Source: Hydrogenophaga taeniospiralis (GTDB lineage Bacteria; Pseudomonadota; Gammaproteobacteria; Burkholderiales; Burkholderiaceae_C). From it: a stretch of DNA of 64,000 nt. Each line of letters opens with the position of its first letter. Within the stretch, counting starts at the first letter, position 1. Below the pieces are notes generated by a model. It saw only the letters and a program-made list of their open reading frames with translations, was not told the origin of the DNA and made no database searches. Below, piece after piece: positions 53,339 through 61,622 of this stretch. The position numbers and the translations under genes were made by a program. Location of the stretch: assembly GCF_020510445.1 (NCBI RefSeq), contig NZ_JAHBAG010000001.1:5184501-5248500 (forward strand), written 5' to 3'.

Positions 53339-54256
53339 ATGACCTCCTCCGCCCACCACGCCCAAGGCAATCTGCGCAGCATCACCTTCATGCTGATGGC
53401 GGTGGGGGCCTTTGCGCTCATGGACGCGGTGCTCAAGACCCTGTCTGCGCGCTACCCGGTGCTGCAGATCGCCACGCTGCGCGGGCTCACGGCGCTGCCG
53501 CTGGTGCTGGCCTACATCAGCTGGCGCGGCGCCTGGCCGTCGGTGCTGCGCATCCGCTGGAAACTGCACCTGCTGCGCGGCGTGTTGGGCGTCATCATGC
53601 TGGCGCTGTTCACCCGCGGTGTGCGCGAGCTGCCGCTCTCGGCCACCTACACGCTGTTTTTCATCGCCCCCCTGCTGATCACCGCGCTGTCGGTGCCGGT
53701 GCTCAAGGAGCGGGTGCCGCGCGCCCACTGGTGGGCGATTGGCGTGGGCTTTGTCGGTGTGCTGATCGCCCTGCGCCCCAGCGGCGAAGACCTGCAGGCG
53801 GGATTCGTCACCCTGGGCGGCCTGGCGGTGCTGACCGCGGCGCTGTGTTACGCCGTGGCGGCGGTGGCCGGGCGGCTGGTGAGCCGCACCGACAGCAGCG
53901 AAAGCATGATCCTGTCCATGATGGTGTTCATGTCCGTCGGCGGTGGCATCCTGGCAGCGCCGCAATGGGTGCCGATGGCATCTGCCGATGCGCTGCTCTT
54001 GCTGGCCCTCGCGCTCACCGGCTTCGTCGGCCAGCTCGCCATCACCGAAGCCTTCCGCCACGGCCAGGCCTCGGCCGTGGCCCCGTTCGAATACACCGCC
54101 CTGGCCTGGGGCGTGGCGCTGGACTGGCTGGTCTGGCAGACCCTGCCCGCCGCCCACACCTGGCTGGGCGCCGCCATCATCGTGGGCAGCGGCCTGTACC
54201 TGGTGCGGCGCGAGAAACGCATCACCGAGGTCCACGCCAACGCGGAGCACCCGTAG
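53339..54256 (+). CDS. DMT-superfamily (EamA) transporter
   Basis: 305 aa, ten predicted membrane segments in two EamA halves. ITFMLMAVGAFALMDAVLKT, LSATYTLFFIAPLLITALSV, ITEAFRHGQASAVAPFEYTA and a basic cytoplasmic C-terminus. Resembles RarD/YdcZ-type exporters of unknown substrate. ATG 53339 chosen because the open frame upstream is repeat sequence. Confidence 0.86.
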   Translation: MTSSAHHAQGNLRSITFMLMAVGAFALMDAVLKTLSARYPVLQIATLRGLTALPLVLAYISWRGAWPSVLRIRWKLHLLRGVLGVIMLALFTRGVRELPLSATYTLFFIAPLLITALSVPVLKERVPRAHWWAIGVGFVGVLIALRPSGEDLQAGFVTLGGLAVLTAALCYAVAAVAGRLVSRTDSSESMILSMMVFMSVGGGILAAPQWVPMASADALLLLALALTGFVGQLAITEAFRHGQASAVAPFEYTALAWGVALDWLVWQTLPAAHTWLGAAIIVGSGLYLVRREKRITEVHANAEHP

Positions 54257-54319
54257 CGCCTATCGAGCGAAGGGACTGAATCAGTGCACCGGAGAAGGCC
54301 ACAGCTTGTCCGGGGTGAG

Positions 54320-54412
54320 GTGCCTTGCCCAGAACGCGGCGGAACTGGCTTCGCCAGGCCGCATCGCGTTGCCCCCTTGAGGGGGTCGCGCGCAGCGCGG
54401 CGGGGGTGTTCA
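54320..54412 (-). repeat. GC-rich dispersed repeat, reverse-oriented copy
   Basis: The reverse complement carries AAGGGGGCAACGC, GCGGCCTGGCGAAGCC and AGTTCCGCCGCGTTCTGGG, almost the same as copy two at 50.8-50.9 kb. Located between the convergent DMT transporter and 5-formyl-THF cyclo-ligase genes. Confidence 0.7.
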
Positions 54413-55054
54413 CCGTTCAGGCCACATCACCCCGGTGTCCGACAGGATGGTGTCCAGCGGCACGTCGTGGATCTCGGCCTTCAGGTCGGGCACGTAGGCG
54501 AAGTCGTAACCCAGGCCGACGGTAAAGGGCTTGGGTTGCAGGCTGGCCAGGGTGCGGTCGTAGAAGCCGCCGCCGTAGCCCAGCCGGAAGCCCCCCGGCC
54601 CGTAGCCCACGCAAGGCACGAAGATCAGCGTAGGTTCGATGATCTCGGTGTCCTTGGGCTTGGGAATGCCGTAGGCGTCTTCCTCCATCGGGCAACCCGG
54701 ATACCAGGTGTAGAAGGTGAGCGTCTTGTCCACCTTGTTGACCACCGGCAGGCCGATGCGCCGGTGCTTCTGGGCGCCCTGGGCGTCTTCCTCCAGCCCC
54801 GCTTCCTGCCAGCGGAACAGCGCCGGCAGCGGATCGAACTCGCCCTTGATGGGCCAGTAGGCGCCAATGATGGCGTCGGGCCGCTCGATCAGCCACACGC
54901 GCATGACGCGCTGGAGCAGGTCGTTGCGCAGGGCCCGGTCGGCCAGCGAAAGACGCTTGTCGATCAGGTCCTTGCGCCAGGCGGTCTTCTGCACCGCCGC
55001 CGTTGATCCACCCGCCCCGCCGGAAGCGGAACTCTGAGCGTTTTTGTTGTCCAT
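54410..55054 (-). CDS. 5-formyltetrahydrofolate cyclo-ligase
   Basis: 214 aa. Converts 5-formyl-THF to methenyl-THF using ATP. The N-terminal WRKDLIDKRLSLADRALRND and the ATP/metal motif VGYGPGGFRLGYGGGFYDRT near the C-terminus are diagnostic. ATG 55054 is 39 bp from the divergent lytic transglycosylase start. A folate function apart from the betaine locus. Confidence 0.93.
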   Translation of the reverse strand: MDNKNAQSSASGGAGGSTAAVQKTAWRKDLIDKRLSLADRALRNDLLQRVMRVWLIERPDAIIGAYWPIKGEFDPLPALFRWQEAGLEEDAQGAQKHRRIGLPVVNKVDKTLTFYTWYPGCPMEEDAYGIPKPKDTEIIEPTLIFVPCVGYGPGGFRLGYGGGFYDRTLASLQPKPFTVGLGYDFAYVPDLKAEIHDVPLDTILSDTGVMWPER

Positions 55055-55093
55055 AATCAACCAATGAAACGGGTAAGCCTGCAACAGGAAAGA

Positions 55094-57067
55094 ATGAAAC
55101 GAGGGCTCGTGGCCATTATGGCCGCGCTCGTGCTCCCGGGCGCTGCCTGGGCGCAAGCCAGTGCCGACGCCGCGCTGCTGGAGATGCGCGAAGCGTTCCG
55201 CCGCAACAACAGCGCGCAGCTCAGCGCCTTGCTGCCGCGGGTGCGCGGCCACGTGCTCGAACCCCTGGCCAGCTACTGGGAAATGAAGGCCCGGCTGGAG
55301 ACCGCCAGCGCCCAGGAGGTGCGCGCCGCCCTGGAGCGCCACCCCGGCACCTACTGGGAAGACCGCCTGCGCAACGACTGGCTGCTGCAACTGGGCCAGC
55401 GGCGCGACTGGGCCACCCTGGCCAGTGAGCTGCCCCACTACCGCATGAACGACGACCGCGAGCTGCGTTGTTACGCCCTGATGCTCGACGCCGTGGACCG
55501 GCGCACGCCCGCCGACGTGGTGGCCGCCCAGGTGCAGCGCCTCTGGCTGGGCCAGCGCGACGCCGACACCGGTTGCGCCACCGCCGCGCAGGCCCTGCTC
55601 AACAGCGGCCACCTTGCGCCCGAGGTGGCCTGGCAACGTGCCCGGCTGGCGATGGAGGCCAACCGCCCACGCGCGGCCGAACAAGCGGTGGCGATGCTCG
55701 ACCCCGACTGGGTGGCCACCGTCAGCGCCATCGCCAGCGACCCCGCGAAGTACCTGGACGAAAAGATCACCGCGATCCGCCCGCGCACCAAGGAGCTGGT
55801 GACGCTGGCCATCATCCGCCTGGCCGACAAGGAACCCGCGCTCGCGGCGCTGGAGATGGAGCGCACGCGCTGGAAGGCCCAGCTCACGCAGGAAGAGCGC
55901 GGCTGGCTCTGGGGCGTGATCGGCAAGCGCGCGGCGCAAAAACTGCACGACAACGCGCTGACGCACTTCGCCAACGGGCAGACGCGCTTCATGCACGGCG
56001 ATCACCTGGCCTGGATGGCGCGCGCCGCCTTGCGCGCCGGGGCCTGGGGCCACGTGCGCGACGCCATCGCCGCGATGGACGAGACGCAGCAGCGCGAACC
56101 GGTGTGGGTGTACTGGCGCGCCCGCGCCACGCAGGCGCTCAAGGAACCCGACGCGCTGGCCGCCACGGCGCGCTCGCGCGAGCTGTACAGCGCCATCGCC
56201 TCGTCGCGCGGCTTTTACGAGCAACTGGCGCTGGAGGAACTGGGCCGCCTGGTGACGGTGCCGCCCGCGCCCGAGCCCCCGCAGCCGCAGGAGCTGCGGG
56301 CCGCCGAGCGCAACCCCGGCCTGCAGCGCGCGCTCGCCGCGATCCGCCTGGGGCTGCGCGCCGAAGGCGTGCGCGAGTGGAACTACACCGTGAGCCTGCA
56401 CACGCCAGGCGGCATGAACGAACGCGAACTGCTCGCCGCCGCCCAGCTGGCCTGCCAGAACGACTTGTGGGACCGCTGCATCAACACCAGCGAGCGCACA
56501 CCCTTGGCCCAGGACCATGCGCAGCGTTTTCCCATGCCGTACCGCGGCACCGTGGTCAAGCGCGCCAACGAGATCGGCCTGGACCCGGCCTATGTCTACG
56601 GTCTGATCCGGCAGGAAAGCCGCTTCGTGATGGACGCGCGCTCCGGCGTGGGCGCTGCGGGCCTGATGCAGGTGATGCCGGCCACGGCGCGCTGGACCGC
56701 GCGCAAGATCGGCCTGACCGATTTCCGGCCGCACCAGATCGGCGAGCGCGACACCAACATCGCCATCGGAACGGCCTACCTGAAGTTCGCGCTGGACGAC
56801 TTCGAGGGCTCGCTGCCCATGGCCGCCGCCGCCTACAACGCCGGCCCCGGGCGCCCCCGCGCCTGGCGCAACGGGCCGGTGCTGCCCGGCGACATCTGGG
56901 CCGAGAACATCCCGTTCGACGAAACGCGCGACTACGTCAAGCGCGTGCTGGCCAACACCACCAACTACGCCGCCATCCTGAGTGGCCAGCCGCAGTCGCT
57001 GCGCGCTCGGCTGGGCACGGTGGGGCCGCGCGCCGACCCCACCGCGGTCAACCGCGAACTGCCCTGA
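55094..57067 (+). CDS. Soluble lytic murein transglycosylase
   Basis: 657 aa. Signal peptide MKRGLVAIMAALVLPGAAWA, long helical superhelical (U/L) domains, then an SLT domain at about 490-640: GLIRQESRFVMDARSGVGAA (catalytic Glu in QES), GLMQVMPATARWTARKIG and AAAYNAGPGRPRAW. Cleaves peptidoglycan with formation of 1,6-anhydro-MurNAc. I prefer ATG 55094, which has AGGAAAG five bases upstream and gives a clean signal, over ATG 55064. Confidence 0.93.
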   Translation: MKRGLVAIMAALVLPGAAWAQASADAALLEMREAFRRNNSAQLSALLPRVRGHVLEPLASYWEMKARLETASAQEVRAALERHPGTYWEDRLRNDWLLQLGQRRDWATLASELPHYRMNDDRELRCYALMLDAVDRRTPADVVAAQVQRLWLGQRDADTGCATAAQALLNSGHLAPEVAWQRARLAMEANRPRAAEQAVAMLDPDWVATVSAIASDPAKYLDEKITAIRPRTKELVTLAIIRLADKEPALAALEMERTRWKAQLTQEERGWLWGVIGKRAAQKLHDNALTHFANGQTRFMHGDHLAWMARAALRAGAWGHVRDAIAAMDETQQREPVWVYWRARATQALKEPDALAATARSRELYSAIASSRGFYEQLALEELGRLVTVPPAPEPPQPQELRAAERNPGLQRALAAIRLGLRAEGVREWNYTVSLHTPGGMNERELLAAAQLACQNDLWDRCINTSERTPLAQDHAQRFPMPYRGTVVKRANEIGLDPAYVYGLIRQESRFVMDARSGVGAAGLMQVMPATARWTARKIGLTDFRPHQIGERDTNIAIGTAYLKFALDDFEGSLPMAAAAYNAGPGRPRAWRNGPVLPGDIWAENIPFDETRDYVKRVLANTTNYAAILSGQPQSLRARLGTVGPRADPTAVNRELP

Positions 57068-57096
57068 CCACCCCCGACCCCATCCATGGCCCTTCC

Positions 57097-58041
57097 ATGA
57101 AAAACATCCTCGTCCTGGGCGGTACCGGCTTCGTGGGGCGCCACGTGTGCGAGAAGCTGCAACGCGAGGACGGCTGCGTCACGGTGCCCACGCGGCGCGC
57201 CGTCAACGCCAGCGCCGTGCAGCACCTGCCGCGGCTGACCGTGATCGAAGCCGACGTGCACGACGAGGCACAACTGGCCCGGCTGCTGCCCGGGCACGAT
57301 GCGGTGATCAATCTGGTGGCCATCCTGCACGGCAGCGAGGCGGCGTTTGAGCGCATCCACGTGGCGTTGCCGGCCAAACTGGCGCGCGCCTGCGCGGCCA
57401 CCGGTGTGCGCCGTGTGGTGCACGTGAGCGCGTTGGGCGTGGGCCTGGACGCGCCGTCGCGCTACCAGCGCAGCAAGGCGCGCGGCGAGCAGGTGCTGCG
57501 AGAGGCCGGGCTGGACCTGACCGTGTTGCGCCCCAGCGTGATCTTTGGCGAGGGCGACCGCTTCCTCAACCTGTTCGCCCGGCTGCAGGCGGTGTTTCCG
57601 GTGATGCCGCTGGCCGGCGCGGGCGCGCGCTTCCAGCCGGTGTGGGTGGAAGACGTGGCCAGCGCCGTGGTGGCCTGCGCCCTGGGCACCGGCCCGGGCC
57701 GGGGCAGCGTGGGCCAGACCTACGAGTGCGCGGGGCCCGAGGTGCTCACGCTGGCCGAGCTGGTGCGCCTGGCCGGGCGCCTCAGCGGCCACCGGCGGCC
57801 CATCGTCCCGCTGCCCATGGCGCTGGGGCGGCTGCAGGCGCTGATGATGGAACTGGCGCCGGGCGAGCCGCTGATGAGCCGCGACAACCTGGACGCCATG
57901 CGGGTCGACAACGTGGCCACGGGTCGGCTGCCCGGCCTGGCCGATCTGGGCATCCGGCCCACGTCCGTGGCGGCGGTGGCGCCCACCTACCTGAGCGCGG
58001 ACAGCGGCCGCAGGCGCCTGCTCAAGCTGCGGCGCGGGTAG
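57097..58041 (+). CDS. NAD(P)-binding protein, complex I NDUFA9 subunit family
   Basis: 314 aa, atypical short-chain dehydrogenase. N-terminal Rossmann motif ILVLGGTGFVGRHVCEKL, then VVHVSALGVGLDAPSRYQRS (the active-site Tyr and Lys spacing is changed) and LRPSVIFGEGDRFLNLFA. Family members resemble the mitochondrial NDUFA9 quinone-module subunit. In betaproteobacteria their role is unproven. 29 bp after the transglycosylase gene. Confidence 0.87.
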   Translation: MKNILVLGGTGFVGRHVCEKLQREDGCVTVPTRRAVNASAVQHLPRLTVIEADVHDEAQLARLLPGHDAVINLVAILHGSEAAFERIHVALPAKLARACAATGVRRVVHVSALGVGLDAPSRYQRSKARGEQVLREAGLDLTVLRPSVIFGEGDRFLNLFARLQAVFPVMPLAGAGARFQPVWVEDVASAVVACALGTGPGRGSVGQTYECAGPEVLTLAELVRLAGRLSGHRRPIVPLPMALGRLQALMMELAPGEPLMSRDNLDAMRVDNVATGRLPGLADLGIRPTSVAAVAPTYLSADSGRRRLLKLRRG

Positions 58042-58045
58042 GATG

Positions 58046-58165
58046 GAACACCCCCGCCGCGCTTCGCGCGACCCCCTCAAGGGGGCGGCACTGGCCGTCC
58101 GGCAAAGCCGGCCCGGCGGTGCCCTAGGCGCAGGCATTTCGCACCGGAGAGACCGCGTCTGGCGG
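58046..58165 (+). repeat. GC-rich dispersed repeat copy
   Basis: Blocks CCGCGCTTCGCGCGACC, CCCCTCAAGGGGGCGG, CCGTCCGGCAAAGCCGGC and CATTTCGCACCGGAG follow the same order as the other copies. Downstream of the NDUFA9-like gene, convergent with the FadL-type gene. Confidence 0.65.
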
Positions 58166-58215
58166 TGCCCCTCCGATTGATCCGTTTCCGGTCTATCACC
58201 CCGCCGGAGGGGTGC

Positions 58216-59466
58216 TCAAAATCGGGAGCCCCACTGGATGGCGATGGCGTTCTGGCGCATGCTCACCGTCTCGGTGCCGGCCAGCAGCGAGGGCCCGCTC
58301 ACCGACACGCGCGGCGCGTGCATGAACGACCAGGTCAGCTCCGAATGGGGTGACAGCGCATGGGTGGCGCCCAGCGTGAAGTGCGACTTCATCACCCCCG
58401 GGGCCAGCACGTTGGGCGTGATGTTGGCCGAGGTGACCGGGTTCTCGCTGCGGTTGTAGCCCGCGCGCAGCGTGACGCGGGGACTCATCTGCCACTGCAC
58501 GCCCAGCTTCACGACGCCGATGTTCTTCCAGCCGAAACCACCCCCCGGGGTACCGCCCAGCGGGCCGGCGGTGGCGGCGTTGCCGATCGCTGGCACGCCG
58601 CCGTAGCCGATGTGCTGGTAATCGGCCGCCAGCAGGACCTCGGGCGTGGCCCGCACGGCGATGCCGACGCTGGCGTTTTCCGGAATGTCGAAGTCGCCGC
58701 CGTCGGCGAACAGGCCCGCGTATGCCTTGAAACGGCTCATGTGGACCTTGGGCGCGTAGGACGCGCCGATGCTCACCCGGTCGGAGAGCTGGCCCAGGTA
58801 GCCCAGCCGCAGCCCCAGGCCGGTGCTGTTGGAATAGCCGCTGCCCGTGAGGCGGGCCGCGTCCACCGACATGCCGCCAAACCCTTCGAGGCCATAGGCC
58901 TTGAACATCTGGAACACCAGCAGCGGTGACACGCCCACGCTGTGGCGCTCGTTGAGCTGGTAGGCCACCGTGGGCGCCACCACCAGCTGGATCAGGTCCA
59001 CGCCCAGCTGACCCGAACCACACAGCGCGTTGGCCGGCCCCTGGCCACAGTTGAGCTGACCGCCGGGGTAGGTGGTGTTCATGCCCCCGTTGCCGTACAC
59101 CGAGACCCCCGCGGCCAGGTTGCGCGACAGGCTCTGGTTGTAGCCCAGCTCGGGAATCAGGAAGGCGCGCTTGTCGCTGCGCACCCGGGTGTCGAGCATG
59201 CCGCCGGTGCCGCTGCGCGACATCTCACGGTCGGGCATGAACAGGTCCACGCCGGCCTCGAAGCGGTTGCCCGCGAAGGCCGCGGCGGCCGGGTTGTTGG
59301 CGCCGGCGAAGCCGTCCTGCGCCAGGGCGGTGGCCGCGCCACCCATGCCCTTGGCCTTGATGCCGTAGCCGTGCGAGAAATAGCCGTCGGTGGCGTGGGC
59401 TGACAGCGCGGTCGAGCCCAGCGCGATCAGGGTGGCGGCGCGCAGGGCGCTGATCTGGAATGTCAT
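58216..59466 (-). CDS. OmpP1/FadL-family outer-membrane transporter
   Basis: 416 aa. Signal peptide ends near SAHA-TD. Family N-terminus GYFSHGYGIKAKGMGGAATA and LAQDGFAGANNPAAAAFAGN (NPA motif), beta-barrel repeats, C-terminal Phe (WGSRF). FadL proteins pass hydrophobic compounds such as fatty acids or aromatics across the outer membrane. Downstream of the DUF302 lipoprotein on the same strand (66-bp gap), both facing away from a CsoR-family gene. Confidence 0.9.
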   Translation of the reverse strand: MTFQISALRAATLIALGSTALSAHATDGYFSHGYGIKAKGMGGAATALAQDGFAGANNPAAAAFAGNRFEAGVDLFMPDREMSRSGTGGMLDTRVRSDKRAFLIPELGYNQSLSRNLAAGVSVYGNGGMNTTYPGGQLNCGQGPANALCGSGQLGVDLIQLVVAPTVAYQLNERHSVGVSPLLVFQMFKAYGLEGFGGMSVDAARLTGSGYSNSTGLGLRLGYLGQLSDRVSIGASYAPKVHMSRFKAYAGLFADGGDFDIPENASVGIAVRATPEVLLAADYQHIGYGGVPAIGNAATAGPLGGTPGGGFGWKNIGVVKLGVQWQMSPRVTLRAGYNRSENPVTSANITPNVLAPGVMKSHFTLGATHALSPHSELTWSFMHAPRVSVSGPSLLAGTETVSMRQNAIAIQWGSRF

Positions 59467-59532
59467 TGTTGTGTCTCCTCGGGTGGGGGTTGTGATCGCT
59501 GGCGGTTGTTTTTGTGTTTGGGGTTGCCAGGG

Positions 59533-60111
59533 TCAGAACTCTCCCTTGGAGGCGCGCTCCATCATCTGCCAGATGGTCTCGCGCACCGCCCAGGCTTCTT
59601 CCTTCAGCGGCGAGGGCAGCTTGCGGCCCATCTTGACCATCATGTCCATGTTCAGGGTGTAGAGCCACAGGCTGCCGTCGTCGTGCTCCACCACGCTGAT
59701 GCGGCAGGGCAGGTAGGCGGCCATGTGCGGGCTGAAGTCCACCATCCTGCGGGCGGTGCCCGGGCTGCAGTAGGAATAGACCGTGAGCAGCTTTTCCTTC
59801 TTGCCCGAGCGGGCTTCGAGTTCCTTGGACAGCGGCAGCACACCCACCTCGCGCATGTTGCGCTCCACGGCCACGAGCTTGAAGATTTCCTCCACATCCT
59901 TGGCGCTCACACCGTCCTTGACCTTGCGCTCCCAGGTGGTGGCCACGGCGATGTCGCCCTGGCCGTCCACCCAGCGGTCCCACATGCGCGAGGCTTCCCC
60001 ACCCGCGCCGTCTTCGAGTTTGCCAAGGGTGGAGAGAGTGCCGCAGCCGGTGGTGGCCAACAGGGTGGCCGCCAGGGCCAGGCCAATGGAGAAACGCTTG
60101 CAGATGTGCAT
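59533..60111 (-). CDS. DUF302 domain lipoprotein
   Basis: 192 aa. Lipoprotein signal (GLALAATLLATTGC, Cys near residue 23), then a helical region with Lys/Glu (VKDGVSAKDVEEIFKLVAVE) and a C-terminal DUF302-like part with YSYCSPGTARRMVDFSPHMA, AYLPCRISVVEHDDGSLWLY and TLNMDMMVKMGRKL. DUF302 has an unknown, possibly redox-related, role. Two Cys near YSYCSP and YLPCRI could bind a metal or sulfur species. A CsoR-type operator lies 109 bp upstream. Confidence 0.8.
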   Translation of the reverse strand: MHICKRFSIGLALAATLLATTGCGTLSTLGKLEDGAGGEASRMWDRWVDGQGDIAVATTWERKVKDGVSAKDVEEIFKLVAVERNMREVGVLPLSKELEARSGKKEKLLTVYSYCSPGTARRMVDFSPHMAAYLPCRISVVEHDDGSLWLYTLNMDMMVKMGRKLPSPLKEEAWAVRETIWQMMERASKGEF

Positions 60112-60219
60112 GGTGCTGTCCTCGTGTCGCGATGGGGTGGAAGAAATGCGTGACTTGATATTTCTCAAATCACTGCGCATCGGACGATATCGAAGGCCCT
60201 TGCTGACGCCATCGGTGAC

Positions 60220-60238
60220 TACCCTAGGGGGTAGGGTA
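60220..60238. promoter_or_regulatory. Candidate CsoR-type operator
   Basis: TACCCTAGGGGGTAGGGTA: inverted TACCCT/AGGGTA around a G tract, the form bound by CsoR/RcnR/FrmR tetramers. Centred between the divergent DUF302 lipoprotein (start 60111) and CsoR-family gene (start 60334). Confidence 0.75.
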
Positions 60239-60333
60239 AATATCAAGACCCTTCGCATCAGGGAACACCAGCGGACGCGCACGCCCGTTTTTTGGCAAAC
60301 TCGGGGCCAGTCTCCATTCACAGGATCACCACC

Positions 60334-60660
60334 ATGGCAGCCACTCCAGCGAAATCCCCGTCCAGCCCCACCCCACCGGCGCCCACGGCCGCTGCCTACC
60401 GCTCGGAGCACGAACGCGACGTGATCAACCGCCTCAAACGCATCGAGGGCCAGGTGCGGGGGCTGATCGACATGGTGGAAAAAGGCCGCTCCTGCGAAGA
60501 CGTGGCCCAGCAGATGTCGGCCGCGCGCAAGGCCATGGACAAGGCCTTCTACCGCATGATGGCCTGCTCGGTGATGGAGGCGGTCTCGACGTCGAACTCC
60601 GAGGTGGACACCTTCCGCGAGGTGGAGCGCTCGACGCGGATTCTTGAAAAGTACGCATGA
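60334..60660 (+). CDS. CsoR/FrmR-family (DUF156) transcriptional repressor
   Basis: 108 aa, all-helical: DVINRLKRIEGQVRGLIDMV, RSCEDVAQQMSAARKAMDKA and FYRMMACSVMEAV. Cys54 equals the conserved first Cys of the family. The copper-site His is Ser79 and the third ligand Cys is Ala83, while an extra Cys78 is present. A copper role is thus unlikely; thiol chemistry (persulfide, formaldehyde or other electrophile) is possible. The N-terminal 20 residues are a Pro/Ala tail. It probably represses itself and the divergent lipoprotein/porin pair. Confidence 0.9.
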   Translation: MAATPAKSPSSPTPPAPTAAAYRSEHERDVINRLKRIEGQVRGLIDMVEKGRSCEDVAQQMSAARKAMDKAFYRMMACSVMEAVSTSNSEVDTFREVERSTRILEKYA

Positions 60661-60775
60661 GGGGGGCTCCCCCCGCAGCGCTTCGCGCTACCCCCCAGGG
60701 GGCAACGCTGGCGGCCCGGCAAAGCCGGTTCCGCGGCGTTCTGGGATAGGGCACTTCGCGCCGGGGGTCGCCCAT
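60661..60775 (+). repeat. GC-rich dispersed repeat copy
   Basis: GGGGGGCTCCCCCC palindrome, GCAGCGCTTCGCGCTACC, CCCCCAGGGGGCAACGC, GCGGCCCGGCAAAGCC, GGTTCCGCGGCGTTCTGGG and CACTTCGCGCCGG. Begins directly at the CsoR stop codon, so the first hairpin may act as its terminator. The remaining gap to the GST gene contains nothing I recognise. Confidence 0.7.
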
Positions 60776-60905
60776 ATCCCTGCGCCTCTGGTTGCTGCAT
60801 CTCTGGTCAGTGACCGTTTCGCTCGAATCAATTCCGCGGTTTTTTGGCATCAATGCGGTGCCGGCCAGGGCTTAGCATGGGCGTCCTCACAAGGAGATTT
60901 TCCCC

Positions 60906-61595
60906 ATGGCATTGCAGCTCTACATCGGCAACAAAAACTATTCGTCCTGGTCCATGCGCCCCTGGGTGCTGATGACCCAGGCCGGCATTCCGTTCGAAGA
61001 AGTCATGGTGCGCTTCGACTCGTTCGCGGCGGACTCGGCGTTCAAGAAGGGCCTGCGCGGCGTCAACCCGGTGGGCAAGGTGCCGGTGCTGGTGGACGAG
61101 GGCTTCGCGGTGTGGGACACGCTGGCGATTGCCGAGTACCTGGCCGAGCGGTTTCCCGACCAGCGGCTCTGGCCGACGGACCCGAAAGCGCGCGCCCGGG
61201 CGCGCAGCGTCTGCGCCGAAATGCACAGCGGCTTTGGCTCGCTGCGCAGCCACTGCCCGATGAACATCGAAGCCTCGCTGCCCGACACCGGCCGGCTGAT
61301 CTGGCGCGACCAGGCCGGCGTGCGCGCCGACGTGGCGCGGCTGTGCGGCCTGTGGGGCGAGCTGCTGGCGGCGCAACCCGAAGGTGCCCTGCTGTTCGGT
61401 GATTTCAGCATCGCCGACGCTTACTTCGCGCCGGTGTGCATGCGCATCAAGACCTATGGCCTGCCCCTGCCCGCCGACCTGCAGGCCTATGTGGACCGTG
61501 TGTCCGCGCTGCCGGGGGTGAAGGCCTGGATCGACGGCGCGCTGGCCGAACACGACTTCCTGGATTTCGAAGAGCCCTACCGCCTGGGGCGCTGA
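60906..61595 (+). CDS. Glutathione S-transferase family protein
   Basis: 229 aa. The N-terminal thioredoxin-like domain starts LQLYIGNKNYSSWSMRPWVL with Ser-rich active-site loop and has NPVGKVPVLVDEGFAVWDTL, where a cis-Pro binds glutathione. The C-terminal helical domain has FSIADAYFAPVCMRIKTYGL. Resembles YfcF/maleylacetoacetate isomerase-like GSTs. AAGGAG ribosome site upstream of ATG 60906. Confidence 0.9.
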   Translation: MALQLYIGNKNYSSWSMRPWVLMTQAGIPFEEVMVRFDSFAADSAFKKGLRGVNPVGKVPVLVDEGFAVWDTLAIAEYLAERFPDQRLWPTDPKARARARSVCAEMHSGFGSLRSHCPMNIEASLPDTGRLIWRDQAGVRADVARLCGLWGELLAAQPEGALLFGDFSIADAYFAPVCMRIKTYGLPLPADLQAYVDRVSALPGVKAWIDGALAEHDFLDFEEPYRLGR

Positions 61596-61622
61596 GCGGT
61601 CATCGGGCCAAAAGGAATGACC

